Shown: one piece after another, positions 43,457 to 51,728 of the stretch
How the letters are laid out: each line of letters opens with the position of its first letter
Numbering within the stretch: position 1 is the first letter of the stretch
DNA from: Maribacter sp. BPC-D8
GTDB taxonomy: Bacteria; Bacteroidota; Bacteroidia; Flavobacteriales; Flavobacteriaceae
DNA: 64,000 nucleotides
NCBI RefSeq assembly: GCF_035207705.1
Contig: NZ_CP128187.1
Span: 2,356,001-2,420,000, forward strand
Direction: 5' to 3'
The notes under the pieces: generated by a model
Told to the model about the DNA's origin: nothing
Database searches by the model: none
The model's input: the letters and a program-made list of their open reading frames with translations, nothing else
Translations under genes and position numbers: made by a program

Positions 43457-43843
43457 TTACAACTCAACTTTTTTCGATTTTAACGTAGCTAGAACAGTAT
43501 TTAAATGCTGAAAATTTATAGGTTTTTCTAAATACTCTATAATATTATGATAACCATCTGCCTTTAATTTATCATCATTTCTAAATGACGATGTAGTTAT
43601 AACAACAGGTATATCTGAACATAGGTTCAATTCGTTTACCTTATCAAGAAAATCCCATCCATCTAAAACAGGCATATTGATGTCCAGTAAAATTATGTCA
43701 GGACAGGCATTAGTTTTTAAATGATCAAGTCCTAGTTGACCGTTTAAGGCTATAGTAATGTTTTTATATCCAAATTTCTCGAGATTTGTTTTAGCTATAA
43801 AATTCGTTACCTCATCGTCTTCAATTATTAATATTCGTATCAT
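43457..43843 (-). CDS. Single-domain response regulator receiver
   Basis: A 128-residue CheY-like receiver: acidic pocket LIIEDDEVTN, phosphoacceptor Asp in IILLDINMPVLDG (about residue 56), VITTSSF and YLEKPI lysine. It has no output domain. It lies 36 bases after the kinase gene at 43880-44968, so the two are probably a co-expressed pair. Confidence 0.93.
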   Translation of the reverse strand: MIRILIIEDDEVTNFIAKTNLEKFGYKNITIALNGQLGLDHLKTNACPDIILLDINMPVLDGWDFLDKVNELNLCSDIPVVITTSSFRNDDKLKADGYHNIIEYLEKPINFQHLNTVLATLKSKKVEL

Positions 43844-43879
43844 TTTGTGGGGTTTTAATTATGGTTTTGATTATTTATT

Positions 43880-44968
43880 TTAAAAAATTACGATAAACTC
43901 TGTTCCTTTATTTACTTGACTTTTTACATCAATTGCGCCATCGTTTTCACTAATAATAATTTTCATGATGTACAGTGCAACACCCAAACCATCAACATGA
44001 GTATGTAGACGTTTAAACAAGGCAAATATTTTATCAGAAAACTCCTGGTCAAAGCCTAGTCCATTATCCTTAAACGATAATTGAACTTTACCATTGACTT
44101 CTTTTGTTTCAATTTTTATACTAAGTTTTCTTTTAGGGTGCCTATACTTAAGAGAATTCGACATAAGAGTTTGAAGAACTGTCTCTAATTGCATCTTGTT
44201 ATAATTGATCGAAGGGCATGCTGAATAATCTTCTTTTATGATTGTTCTACCTTCTATTATTTCTTTAGAATAACTAGCTTTTAATTTACTTACAACCTCA
44301 GAAAACTCTAATTCTATTTTAGGTGCTCCAAAATTAGACTTTGTAGCAATCACCATATTTAAGGCTGTAATTTTATCGCACATTACTTTGGTAACCACAT
44401 TCATTTTTTCAACGATTGGCATAACTTCATTAGGACTAATATTAGTCTCTAAAGCCATTCGCAATAGACTCTTTAAATTGGTCAGCGGGGCTCTTAAATC
44501 ATGTGCTGCTACATATGAAAAATCTTCTAACTCTTGATTCTTCTTTTTTAAATTTTCATTGACCTCTATTAATGAAGTTTTAGTGCTTTTTAATTTCTGA
44601 ACGGTATCAATTACATTCGTTACATCTAGAGTTGTAATACCTAAGTAATCTCCAATTTTAAATGCCCTAGACATAAATGTTACTTCAGTAAATTCACCTT
44701 TAAATAACAACTCATCATAACCAAACGGCACGCCTGTATCTAAAACATTCTTATAAGCATCGTACCGCTCTGTCCCTTCTAAATAAGGGAATATGTCTAG
44801 CATGCTTTTACCTATAAAATTCTCTTTCTCAATACCAATAGTATCAACACTAGCTTGATTTACATCAACAAAATTCATATTTCTGTCTAAAATCACAAAA
44901 GGCGAATATGCATTTTCGAAAAAAGCACTTTTCAATTCACAATTAATTTCAAAATCACTTTCAATCAT
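43880..44968 (-). CDS. Cytoplasmic PAS-domain sensor histidine kinase
   Basis: About 362 residues from ATG at 44968 (an in-frame TTG lies nine bases earlier). No membrane helix is seen. PAS domain (about residues 10-120, SPFVILDRNMNFVDVNQASV), a short coiled coil (KKKNQELEDF), then the phosphoacceptor SYVAAHDLRAPLTNLKSLLR (about residue 155), and a HATPase with SNSLKYRHP, DNGLGFDQE and GLGVALYIMK. It probably senses an intracellular cue and phosphorylates the receiver encoded next. Upstream sites TATAGATGAA recur at 45063-45095. Confidence 0.92.
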   Translation of the reverse strand: MIESDFEINCELKSAFFENAYSPFVILDRNMNFVDVNQASVDTIGIEKENFIGKSMLDIFPYLEGTERYDAYKNVLDTGVPFGYDELLFKGEFTEVTFMSRAFKIGDYLGITTLDVTNVIDTVQKLKSTKTSLIEVNENLKKKNQELEDFSYVAAHDLRAPLTNLKSLLRMALETNISPNEVMPIVEKMNVVTKVMCDKITALNMVIATKSNFGAPKIELEFSEVVSKLKASYSKEIIEGRTIIKEDYSACPSINYNKMQLETVLQTLMSNSLKYRHPKRKLSIKIETKEVNGKVQLSFKDNGLGFDQEFSDKIFALFKRLHTHVDGLGVALYIMKIIISENDGAIDVKSQVNKGTEFIVIF

Positions 44969-45060
44969 ATTTATCAAATTTTGTTATGGCTATTTAGCTA
45001 CACCACAAATTTGCAGCATTTAATATCTTATTTGAATTGATATATGATGGATAAAAGAAA

Positions 45061-45095
45061 GGTATAGATGAATGGTAAAAAACTATAGATGAACA
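45061..45095 (-). promoter_or_regulatory. Paired ATTCATCTATAC / TGTTCATCTATA sites upstream of kinase gene
   Basis: On the plus strand GGTATAGATGAATGG (45061-45075) and TATAGATGAACA (45084-45095) are two copies of the same word; the second is the reverse complement of TGTTCATCTATA found upstream of the receiver gene at 35654. Start-to-start spacing of the TATAGATGAA words is 21 bases (45063 and 45084), about two helical turns. Candidate operator. Confidence 0.45.
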
Positions 45096-45130
45096 GTTTA
45101 ATAACACACATAACCTTAAGTATTAAACAA

Positions 45131-45155
45131 AAAAAAAGCCCATAAGGGCTTTTTT
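45131..45155 (-). terminator. Rho-independent terminator after DUF5606 gene
   Basis: AAAAAAAGCCC-ATAA-GGGCTTTTTT forms a short GC-capped stem with T runs on both strands, 22 bases past the DUF5606 stop in its own direction. Confidence 0.85.
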
Positions 45156-45176
45156 ATTCAAATTATGTAAGAAAAA

Positions 45177-45605
45177 CTATTCTTCTTCAGAAGCTTCTTC
45201 ACTCTCAACCTCTTCACTAGAAAAGTCAGTAATCTTATTTTCAGTTAAAATGTTATACCATTGAATAACTTTTTTAATATCACTAACGTACACACGATCT
45301 TCATCATAGTCAGGTAGTACTTCAAAAAAGTATTCTTCTAATTTAATTTTCTCTTCTTTATGGCCTATAGATGTTTTACCACCATTTTCCTTCTCTTGTA
45401 TTTTCTTGAACACATCTCTTAAAGGCACTTCTTCCTCAAGCGTATAAATAGCTATTTCAGACAATACACTAACGCTACTGCGTAAGCTTACTGTTATTCT
45501 TTTTCCATCTAACAAAGACTCAGCCACAAAACCTGTTCTGGTTTGTGTAATCAATTTATATAAACCTGGTTTTCCTGCAACTGATAAAATTTTCTCTAAC
45601 CCCAT
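45177..45605 (-). CDS. DUF5606 family protein
   Basis: 142 residues. The N-terminal stretch MGLEKILSVAGKPGLYKLI with GFVAESLLDGKR is the DUF5606 small barrel, conserved in Bacteroidota next to def and ruvX. The C-terminal 30 residues are acidic. Function unknown, possibly linked to translation given its neighbours. It lies 61 bases after peptide deformylase on the same strand. Confidence 0.9.
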   Translation of the reverse strand: MGLEKILSVAGKPGLYKLITQTRTGFVAESLLDGKRITVSLRSSVSVLSEIAIYTLEEEVPLRDVFKKIQEKENGGKTSIGHKEEKIKLEEYFFEVLPDYDEDRVYVSDIKKVIQWYNILTENKITDFSSEEVESEEASEEE

Positions 45606-45666
45606 AAACTATTTTAAAATTTCAAGTGGACAAATATTACACTTTTCTATTAATAATAAAGGCATT

Positions 45667-46257
45667 TTAACGTCCTTTTTTCATCGCAGGAAATTTCATG
45701 CGATAGTCAACGTTAATCTTTCCTTTAGAAATATTGGTTAATCTTCCTTTTAACATTCTCTTTTTTAGTGCAGATAATTTATCGGTAAACAACACACCTT
45801 CTATATGATCGTATTCGTGCTGAATAACACGAGCCAATAAGCCATCAAAGGTTTTTTCATGCTCTTTAAAATTCTCATCTAAATAAGTGATTTTAATGGT
45901 ATCCTTTCTGCTTACATCTTCACGAACATCTGGTATACTAAGGCAACCTTCGTTAAAAGCCCATTCTTCCCCAGTTTCTTCTTCAATAGTAGCATTAATA
46001 AATACCTGCTTGAAACCGTCTAACTGTTTTTGTTCCTCTTCAGTTAAATCTTCATCACCTGAAAAGGGAGTCGTATCAACCAAAAATATACGAATTGGCA
46101 ATCCTATTTGAGGAGCCGCAAGACCTACACCACTAGCATTATACATGGTCTCCCACATGTTAGCAAGCAAATCATTCAGTTTTGGATGGTCTTTATCAAT
46201 ATCATCCGCTACTTTTCTTAATACGGGATCACCGTATGCAATAATGGGTAAAATCAT
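45667..46257 (-). CDS. def: Peptide deformylase
   Basis: 196 residues. Removes the formyl group from new proteins using a bound metal ion. The three motifs are intact: GVGLAAPQIG (about residue 44), EGCLSIP (metal Cys, about residue 117) and QHEYDHIEG (metal His pair, about residue 160). The length and a Bacteroidota-type insert are normal. It starts directly after the ruvX stop (no gap). Confidence 0.97.
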   Translation of the reverse strand: MILPIIAYGDPVLRKVADDIDKDHPKLNDLLANMWETMYNASGVGLAAPQIGLPIRIFLVDTTPFSGDEDLTEEEQKQLDGFKQVFINATIEEETGEEWAFNEGCLSIPDVREDVSRKDTIKITYLDENFKEHEKTFDGLLARVIQHEYDHIEGVLFTDKLSALKKRMLKGRLTNISKGKINVDYRMKFPAMKKGR

Positions 46258-46668
46258 TTATACTGTTTTTAAAAAATCTTGTAATATAATAGTAGCACTG
46301 ATCTCATCAATCAATGCTTTGTTTTTTCTTTGTTTCTTCTTTAATCCGCTATCTATCATAGTCTGAAAAGCCATTTTAGATGTAAAACGCTCATCATGTC
46401 TTTTAATCGGTATGGTTGGAAATTTCTCTGCCAACTTTACCAAAAACGGAGCAATATGCACTTCAGATTCAGATGCGGTATTATCCATTTGTTTAGGCTC
46501 GCCTACCACAATGGTTTCTACTTTTTCTTTGGAAATATAATCAGATAAATATTCAAAGATTTCGGCAGTGGCAACAGTCGTTAATCCGAATGCTATCATT
46601 TTCATATCATCAGTAACCGCTAAGCCAATACGTTTTTCTCCGTAATCAATTGCAAGAATCTTTCCCAA
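46258..46668 (-). CDS. ruvX: Putative pre-16S rRNA nuclease / Holliday-junction resolvase RuvX (YqgF)
   Basis: 136 residues, RNase H-like fold: AIDYGEKRIGLAVTD (catalytic Asp), TIVVGEPKQMDN, DERFTSKMAF and DEISATIILQDFL (second acidic residue). The start codon is TTG; no upstream ATG fits. YqgF matures 16S rRNA ends in some bacteria. It abuts def, so the two are co-transcribed. Confidence 0.93.
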   Translation of the reverse strand: MGKILAIDYGEKRIGLAVTDDMKMIAFGLTTVATAEIFEYLSDYISKEKVETIVVGEPKQMDNTASESEVHIAPFLVKLAEKFPTIPIKRHDERFTSKMAFQTMIDSGLKKKQRKNKALIDEISATIILQDFLKTV

Positions 46669-46711
46669 ACTTAATTTTTGGCAAAAATAAAGGATAATTT
46701 GTTATATGTGC

Positions 46712-46723
46712 CCATGCGCATGG
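46712..46723. promoter_or_regulatory. 12-bp perfect palindrome CCATGCGCATGG
   Basis: A GC-rich perfect palindrome in an AT-rich gap between divergent ruvX and dapD. It lies 21 bases upstream of a TATATTTG -7-like box (46744-46751) of dapD, so it overlaps the expected -33 region. Candidate operator. Confidence 0.4.
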
Positions 46724-46743
46724 CTAATTACTGTACTTCAACT

Positions 46744-46751
46744 TATATTTG
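46744..46751 (+). promoter_or_regulatory. Candidate -7 box TATATTTG for dapD
   Basis: TATATTTG fits TAnnTTTG, ten bases before the dapD start at 46762. No TTG is found at -33; a palindrome occupies that region. Confidence 0.35.
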
Positions 46752-46761
46752 AGAAAATTTT

Positions 46762-47583
46762 ATGAAAATGACAGAATTAAAAGCACAAATAGAAAAAGCA
46801 TGGGACAACAGAGACCTTTTAAAGGAATCTGCTACCCAAGATAGCATAAGAGAGGTTATTAACCTTTTAGATATCGGAAAATTAAGATGTGCCGAACCAA
46901 CTACGGACGGATGGCAAATTAACGAATGGGTAAAGAAAGCAGTAGTTATGTATTTCCCTATTCAGAAAATGGAAACTTTGGAAGCTGGTATTTTTGAGTA
47001 CCACGATAAAATGCCCTTGAAAAGAGGTTACAAGGAAAAAGGAATTCGTGTTGTACCAAATGCGGTAGCAAGACATGGCGCATATATTGCACCAGGTACT
47101 ATTTTAATGCCTAGTTATGTAAACATCGGTGCATATGTAGACGAAGGTACTATGGTTGATACTTGGGCAACTGTTGGTAGTTGTGCACAGATCGGCAAAA
47201 ATGTTCACTTAAGTGGTGGTGTTGGTATTGGTGGCGTTCTTGAACCTTTACAAGCTTCACCAGTTATTATAGAAGACGGTGCCTTTATTGGTTCTCGTTG
47301 TATTGTTGTAGAAGGCGTTAGAGTTGAAAAAGAAGCAGTACTTGGAGCCAATGTTGTTTTAACGATGAGTACCAAGATTATCGATGTTACCGGTGAAACT
47401 CCCGTAGAAACAAAAGGTGTTGTACCTGCTCGTTCAGTAGTGATACCTGGTAGTTATACCAAGAAATTTCCGGCAGGAGAATTTCAAGTGCCGTGTGCAT
47501 TAATTATCGGAAAAAGAAAAGAAAGCACAAACAAAAAGACATCATTGAACGATGCACTTAGAGAGTATGATGTTGCGGTTTAA
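46762..47583 (+). CDS. dapD: Tetrahydrodipicolinate N-succinyltransferase
   Basis: A 273-residue enzyme of the succinylase branch of lysine/diaminopimelate synthesis; it transfers succinyl from CoA to tetrahydrodipicolinate. An N-terminal helical domain with RCAEP (about residues 33-45) leads to left-handed beta-helix hexapeptide repeats (about 100-220; APGTILMPSYVNIGAYVDEG, GVGIGGVLEPLQ, GAFIGSRCIVVEG). Length is normal. It is divergent from ruvX and convergent with the glycosyltransferase, three bases apart. Confidence 0.97.
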   Translation: MKMTELKAQIEKAWDNRDLLKESATQDSIREVINLLDIGKLRCAEPTTDGWQINEWVKKAVVMYFPIQKMETLEAGIFEYHDKMPLKRGYKEKGIRVVPNAVARHGAYIAPGTILMPSYVNIGAYVDEGTMVDTWATVGSCAQIGKNVHLSGGVGIGGVLEPLQASPVIIEDGAFIGSRCIVVEGVRVEKEAVLGANVVLTMSTKIIDVTGETPVETKGVVPARSVVIPGSYTKKFPAGEFQVPCALIIGKRKESTNKKTSLNDALREYDVAV

Positions 47584-47586
47584 TTT

Positions 47587-48621
47587 TTAAACCAATTCTA
47601 CTACTTTAGTAATAGCTTGAGAAAGGTAATGACCAGAGGCAACTTTGGTTTTTACCTTTTCTACATTAGAAACCATAGTTGCATAATCTTTTGGGTCAAG
47701 GTTTGCTAAAATAGCATCAAGTTCATCTAAAGAATTTAAAGTGATACCAACCTGTTCTTTTTCAATAAATTTGGCAACTGCAGCTTTTTTCCAAACAATA
47801 ACAGGTAGTCCACACAAGAGATATAAAGATGTTTTATGCGGATTATTATATAACAGATACTTTCCGAAATCCCCTGAACATTCATTCAATGCATTACCGT
47901 TCCAAATTAAACCAAACGAACCTTGTATTTCATCAATTACCTCGTCCGGCGGGAAAACACCTTGGTAGTCTAAAATAGAATTATCTCTTTCAGCATCGGC
48001 CGCATTAAAACCGTTACCATATAACTTCAGTTTATAATTTGACGGATTTAGACTGTCCATACTATATAAAAATTCACTTTTCTCTTTACCCAATCCGCCA
48101 GCAAAAACTACATCATAAGGTGTGTTGAGTGTTGCATGCTTATTACTTGCATGTATATAATCGAACAATTCTAAGCTTACCAATTGTGCAGTACATCCAT
48201 TTTCTTGAAACCACTTTTTCATAGATTCGTTATGAACGATGATAAAATCGGCTTTATTGAATTTTGCCATCTCACCTTTCAAATCAGTAGACTTTCCCAT
48301 TAAAAACTTCACATCATGTATAATAATGATAAGGGTACATTTCTTTATAGAAACAATGCTAGTTATATATCCAAAAAACTTGCTTAACGGATATTGCATA
48401 CAGAAAACTGATTTTCTTGGTAGTAGAAACAATCCTTTTGTTATTCCGAAAAAGCTGATAACAGCACCTATTGCCGAACTGGGGTGATTACTTTGCTTAA
48501 AACCCAAATTCTTGAATCCGTTCTTTTCTAGAACAGTCTCGCAATCCATTTTTGGTTTGGAAGCTGCATTTTTTGAAAATTTATAATTCCTAGAAATATA
48601 ATAGAGATTATCAGAATTCAT
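47587..48621 (-). CDS. Galactofuranosyltransferase-like glycosyltransferase
   Basis: 344 residues, no signal or membrane helix. N-terminal YYISRNYKFSKNAASKPKMD and the C-terminal block GLIWNGNALNECSGDFGKYL with NNPHKTSLYLLCGLPVIVWK match the GT-B sugar transferases of the beta-1,6-galactofuranosyltransferase group. The neighbour 143 bases away encodes UDP-galactopyranose mutase, which supplies UDP-galactofuranose. So this enzyme probably adds galactofuranose to a lipopolysaccharide or surface glycan. Confidence 0.8.
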   Translation of the reverse strand: MNSDNLYYISRNYKFSKNAASKPKMDCETVLEKNGFKNLGFKQSNHPSSAIGAVISFFGITKGLFLLPRKSVFCMQYPLSKFFGYITSIVSIKKCTLIIIIHDVKFLMGKSTDLKGEMAKFNKADFIIVHNESMKKWFQENGCTAQLVSLELFDYIHASNKHATLNTPYDVVFAGGLGKEKSEFLYSMDSLNPSNYKLKLYGNGFNAADAERDNSILDYQGVFPPDEVIDEIQGSFGLIWNGNALNECSGDFGKYLLYNNPHKTSLYLLCGLPVIVWKKAAVAKFIEKEQVGITLNSLDELDAILANLDPKDYATMVSNVEKVKTKVASGHYLSQAITKVVELV

Positions 48622-48738
48622 TCAGTTATTATTTATGGTTTAAGCATTGCAATTTTAACGATATAAAACTACATATGAAATATAAAATTTCAATTATAGT
48701 AAACCTTTTCGTGTTAACTAATTTCCTTCTCAAACAGT

Positions 48739-48746
48739 ATCTTTGC
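48739..48746 (+). promoter_or_regulatory. Candidate -7 box TATCTTTG for glf
   Basis: TATCTTTG fits TAnnTTTG, 17 bases before the glf start. A clear -33 TTG is not visible. Confidence 0.4.
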
Positions 48747-48763
48747 GCTTTTAATATTGAAGG

Positions 48764-49876
48764 ATGATGTCAACTAAAAAGTATGATTTTCTTATTGTAG
48801 GCGCCGGTTTATACGGAGCAGTTTTTGCCCATGAAGCCAAAAAAAGAGGAAAAAGCTGTTTAGTAGTAGATAAAAGAGAACATATTGGTGGAAATACCTT
48901 TTGTAAAAAGATAGAGGATATTAATGTGCATGCCTACGGAGCGCATATTTTTCATACCAATGACAAGAAGATTTGGAACTATGTAAATGACTTTGTTCCG
49001 TTTAATAGATACACCAATTCACCGGTTGCCAACCATAAAGGTTCATTGTACAATTTACCTTTTAACATGAATACCTTCTATCAACTATGGGGTACTAAGA
49101 CTCCTGCAGAGGCTAAATCTATCATTGACGAACAAAGTAAGAAATATCAAAAAAAACAACCACAAAATCTCGAAGAGCAAGCACTTTCGCTAGTTGGCGA
49201 AGATATTTATTTTAAGCTCATCAAAGGATACACTGAAAAACAGTGGGGAAGAAAAGCCACTGAATTACCTGCATTCATAATTAAACGCCTACCCTTAAGA
49301 TTCACCTTCGACAATAATTATTTCAACGATAGTTACCAAGGCATACCTGTAGGAGGATATAACGAATTAAGTGGCGGACTCTTAGAAGGTATCGACGTAC
49401 AGCTAGGTGTCAACTATTTTAAAGATAAAATAGCTCTTGACAACATGGCTCATAAAACTGTTTTTACAGGTAAAATTGACGAATACTACAACTACGAATT
49501 TGGTAAATTAGAATATCGTGGGTTACGTTTCGATCATAAAATTTTAGACATAGATAACTACCAAGGTAATGCTGTCATCAATTATACCGAGGCAGAAATA
49601 CCGTATACAAGAATTTTAGAGCACAAGCATTTTGAGTTCGGGCAACAGAAGAAAACAGTCATTACAAAAGAATATCCGTTAGAAGCTTCAACCGACTCTG
49701 AACCGTACTACCCAATCAACGATGACAAGAATAATAACAGGTATTTACAGTATAAGAACAAGGCTGCCAAAGACTTAGTGATTTTTGGTGGTAGGCTAGC
49801 AGAATACAAGTATTACGATATGCACCAGGTTATTGGCGCAGCGTTAGCAAAAACTAAAAAACTTTTTGATAATTGA
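48764..49876 (+). CDS. glf: UDP-galactopyranose mutase
   Basis: A 370-residue flavoenzyme that converts UDP-galactopyranose to UDP-galactofuranose. FAD-binding start DFLIVGAGLYGAVFAHEA, REHIGGNTF, AYGAHIFHTN (conserved active-site His), GYTEKQWGRKATELP and the closing GRLAEYKYYDMHQVIGAAL match Glf. The adjacent divergent gene for a galactofuranosyltransferase-like enzyme supports a galactofuranose-containing glycan. Confidence 0.96.
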   Translation: MMSTKKYDFLIVGAGLYGAVFAHEAKKRGKSCLVVDKREHIGGNTFCKKIEDINVHAYGAHIFHTNDKKIWNYVNDFVPFNRYTNSPVANHKGSLYNLPFNMNTFYQLWGTKTPAEAKSIIDEQSKKYQKKQPQNLEEQALSLVGEDIYFKLIKGYTEKQWGRKATELPAFIIKRLPLRFTFDNNYFNDSYQGIPVGGYNELSGGLLEGIDVQLGVNYFKDKIALDNMAHKTVFTGKIDEYYNYEFGKLEYRGLRFDHKILDIDNYQGNAVINYTEAEIPYTRILEHKHFEFGQQKKTVITKEYPLEASTDSEPYYPINDDKNNNRYLQYKNKAAKDLVIFGGRLAEYKYYDMHQVIGAALAKTKKLFDN

Positions 49877-49989
49877 ACGCAACCATTCTAAAATACGCCC
49901 TCTTATAAACTGAACCATGCTATAACGTTGGATTTCAATCGTGTAAGAATTTTACTGCTTTACACAATTTTTTAATTCTTTTTTTGTTA

Positions 49990-49997
49990 TAACTTTG
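49990..49997 (+). promoter_or_regulatory. Candidate -7 box TAACTTTG
   Basis: TAACTTTG fits TAnnTTTG, 38 bases before the ATG at 50036. No clear -33 TTG at the usual distance. Confidence 0.35.
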
Positions 49998-50035
49998 TTC
50001 GCTCCGATTAGAGCAAACCTATCAAATTGGAAAGT

Positions 50036-50830
50036 ATGATTAACAAAAAGGAACAACTTACCGCATTAGTAATTACGTATAACGAAATTGGGTACATTGA
50101 AAAGTGTATTGAATCAGTTTCTTTTGCCGATGAAATTATTGTAGTTGATTCTTTTAGTACCGACGGTACCTTTGAATATTTAAAGGACCACCCGAAAGTA
50201 AAAGTTATTCAAAATCCGTTTGAGAATTTTACCGCTCAAAAATCATTTGCATTAAAACAAGCCACTAATGACTGGGTTTTATTTTTAGATGCTGACGAAA
50301 TTGTTTCTGATGCTTTACAAAATGAAATTTCAGAGACTGTAGCTAGTGATACTGATATTGCAGCATTTTGGTTTTATCGCCAGTTCATGTTCAAGAATGA
50401 AAAATTGAATTTCAGCGGATGGCAAACCGATAAAAACTACAGACTTTTTAGAAAAAGTAAAGCTATATTTTCTGACTGCAAAATTGTTCATGAAACATTA
50501 GACGTTGATGGTACTTCTGGTATTCTAAAGGAAAAACTGACTCATTATTGTTACAAGAACTACGAAGATTACAAAGGTAAAATGCTGAAATATGGTCGTT
50601 TAAAAGCTATTGAATCTTTTTATAAAGAAAAGAAGTTTAGCTATGTAATGATGGTTTTAAAAACTGGCTGGAAATTTTTCAACCATTACATCTTACGTCT
50701 TGGTATACTAGATGGTAAAAAAGGTTTTACAATTTGTTACTTAAATTCACTGGGTGTTTTAGAACGCTATAATGAACTTAAAAGATTAGAACAGAAAAAT
50801 GAACTTGCGTATTACTTAGTAATGCCGTAA
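50036..50830 (+). CDS. GT2-family glycosyltransferase, WaaE-like
   Basis: About 264 residues from ATG at 50036 (an in-frame TTG lies nine bases upstream). GT-A core ALVITYNEIGYIEKCIESV, DSFSTDGTFEYL and the metal site FLDADEIV (about residue 88). The SAFR-type WQTDKNYRLFRK and HETLDV blocks resemble the WaaE/KdtX lipopolysaccharide-core glucosyltransferases. It lies in a glycosyltransferase group with glf. Its 3' end overlaps that of the convergent GT2 gene by 19 bases. Confidence 0.88.
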   Translation: MINKKEQLTALVITYNEIGYIEKCIESVSFADEIIVVDSFSTDGTFEYLKDHPKVKVIQNPFENFTAQKSFALKQATNDWVLFLDADEIVSDALQNEISETVASDTDIAAFWFYRQFMFKNEKLNFSGWQTDKNYRLFRKSKAIFSDCKIVHETLDVDGTSGILKEKLTHYCYKNYEDYKGKMLKYGRLKAIESFYKEKKFSYVMMVLKTGWKFFNHYILRLGILDGKKGFTICYLNSLGVLERYNELKRLEQKNELAYYLVMP

Positions 50831-51630
50831 AACGTCCACACGCTTTTTTCCTTTTTAGTAGCATTTCTTATCCCCACATTCTTTGCAATAGATTCTGGTG
50901 TTTTATACCCTCTTTTATGGTCTAAATGCACACAAACAGCACTATAACGTAGTTGCTTAGACTTTAGTCCGAAATTGAACAAACGTTCACCTAGCTCTCT
51001 ATCTTGACCGCCATATTGCATACGCTCATCGAAGCCGTTTACATTTTCAATATCTTTTTTCCACCCAGAAGAATTATGTCCGTTCCAACTTGCATTGGTC
51101 GGTGTAACCCTATTTAAAATTTTAGAAATAAATCCTTTAGCAGTAAGCTTGTTATTTTTAAAAGTCTGTGGTATTCCTTTATCCTTCAACCATTGAATAT
51201 TGAAGCATCGTTGATTTTCTATATCGTCAAGAGTAATTAGTTTAGAAATATTCATGGGTAGCATGTAATATCCACCAGAAATAAAATAACCTGGTTCTTT
51301 ATTAATGTAATGCACCTGAACAAAATCTTCTCGAGGTATACAATCACCATCGGTCATAATAATATAATCTGCAGAACAGGCAGTTACCGCTTTATTTAAT
51401 ATTCTAGATTTTTGAAAGCCATCGTCTTCTTGCCAAACATGCACAATTGGGTAATGCACCTTTTTAGCCATCTCTGCCAATAATTCTTTAGTAGGTGCCT
51501 TAGATCCGTCATCAGCAATAACAACTTCAAAATCTTTGAATATTTGCTGCTCAAAGCCCCATAGCACCTTCTTCAGCCACTCTTCGGCATTATATGTACT
51601 AACGATGATACTTATTTTAGGAATCTCCAT
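50812..51630 (-). CDS. GT2-family glycosyltransferase with galactosyltransferase-like C-terminus
   Basis: About 272 residues; ATG at 51630 preferred to a TTG 12 bases upstream. GT-A motifs SIIVSTYNAEEWLKKVLWG, ADDGSKAPT and the metal site MTDGDCIPRED (about residue 95). The C-terminal NGFDERMQYGGQDRELGERL is the second domain of chondroitin polymerase/galactosyltransferase-like enzymes. It probably acts on lipopolysaccharide core or a capsule; the sugar is unknown. Confidence 0.87.
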   Translation of the reverse strand: MEIPKISIIVSTYNAEEWLKKVLWGFEQQIFKDFEVVIADDGSKAPTKELLAEMAKKVHYPIVHVWQEDDGFQKSRILNKAVTACSADYIIMTDGDCIPREDFVQVHYINKEPGYFISGGYYMLPMNISKLITLDDIENQRCFNIQWLKDKGIPQTFKNNKLTAKGFISKILNRVTPTNASWNGHNSSGWKKDIENVNGFDERMQYGGQDRELGERLFNFGLKSKQLRYSAVCVHLDHKRGYKTPESIAKNVGIRNATKKEKSVWTFYGITK

Positions 51631-51670
51631 GCTACGTTTCAAATTACTGCAAAAATATAAAACTCTTATC

Positions 51671-51678
51671 TATCTTTG
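51671..51678 (+). promoter_or_regulatory. Candidate -7 box TATCTTTG
   Basis: TATCTTTG fits TAnnTTTG, in the gap before the glycosyltransferase gene at 51729. No -33 TTG is clear. Confidence 0.35.
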
Positions 51679-51728
51679 AGCTAGAAAAGACGGTCTCTTA
51701 ATAAAGGGACAAATTACAGCATTGTAAA

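Noticed and set aside
47579..47595. Short inverted repeat at the dapD/glycosyltransferase junction as a terminator
   Set aside because: GGTTT/AAACC arms are only five bases with a T-rich loop and lie over the two stop codons; too weak to call.
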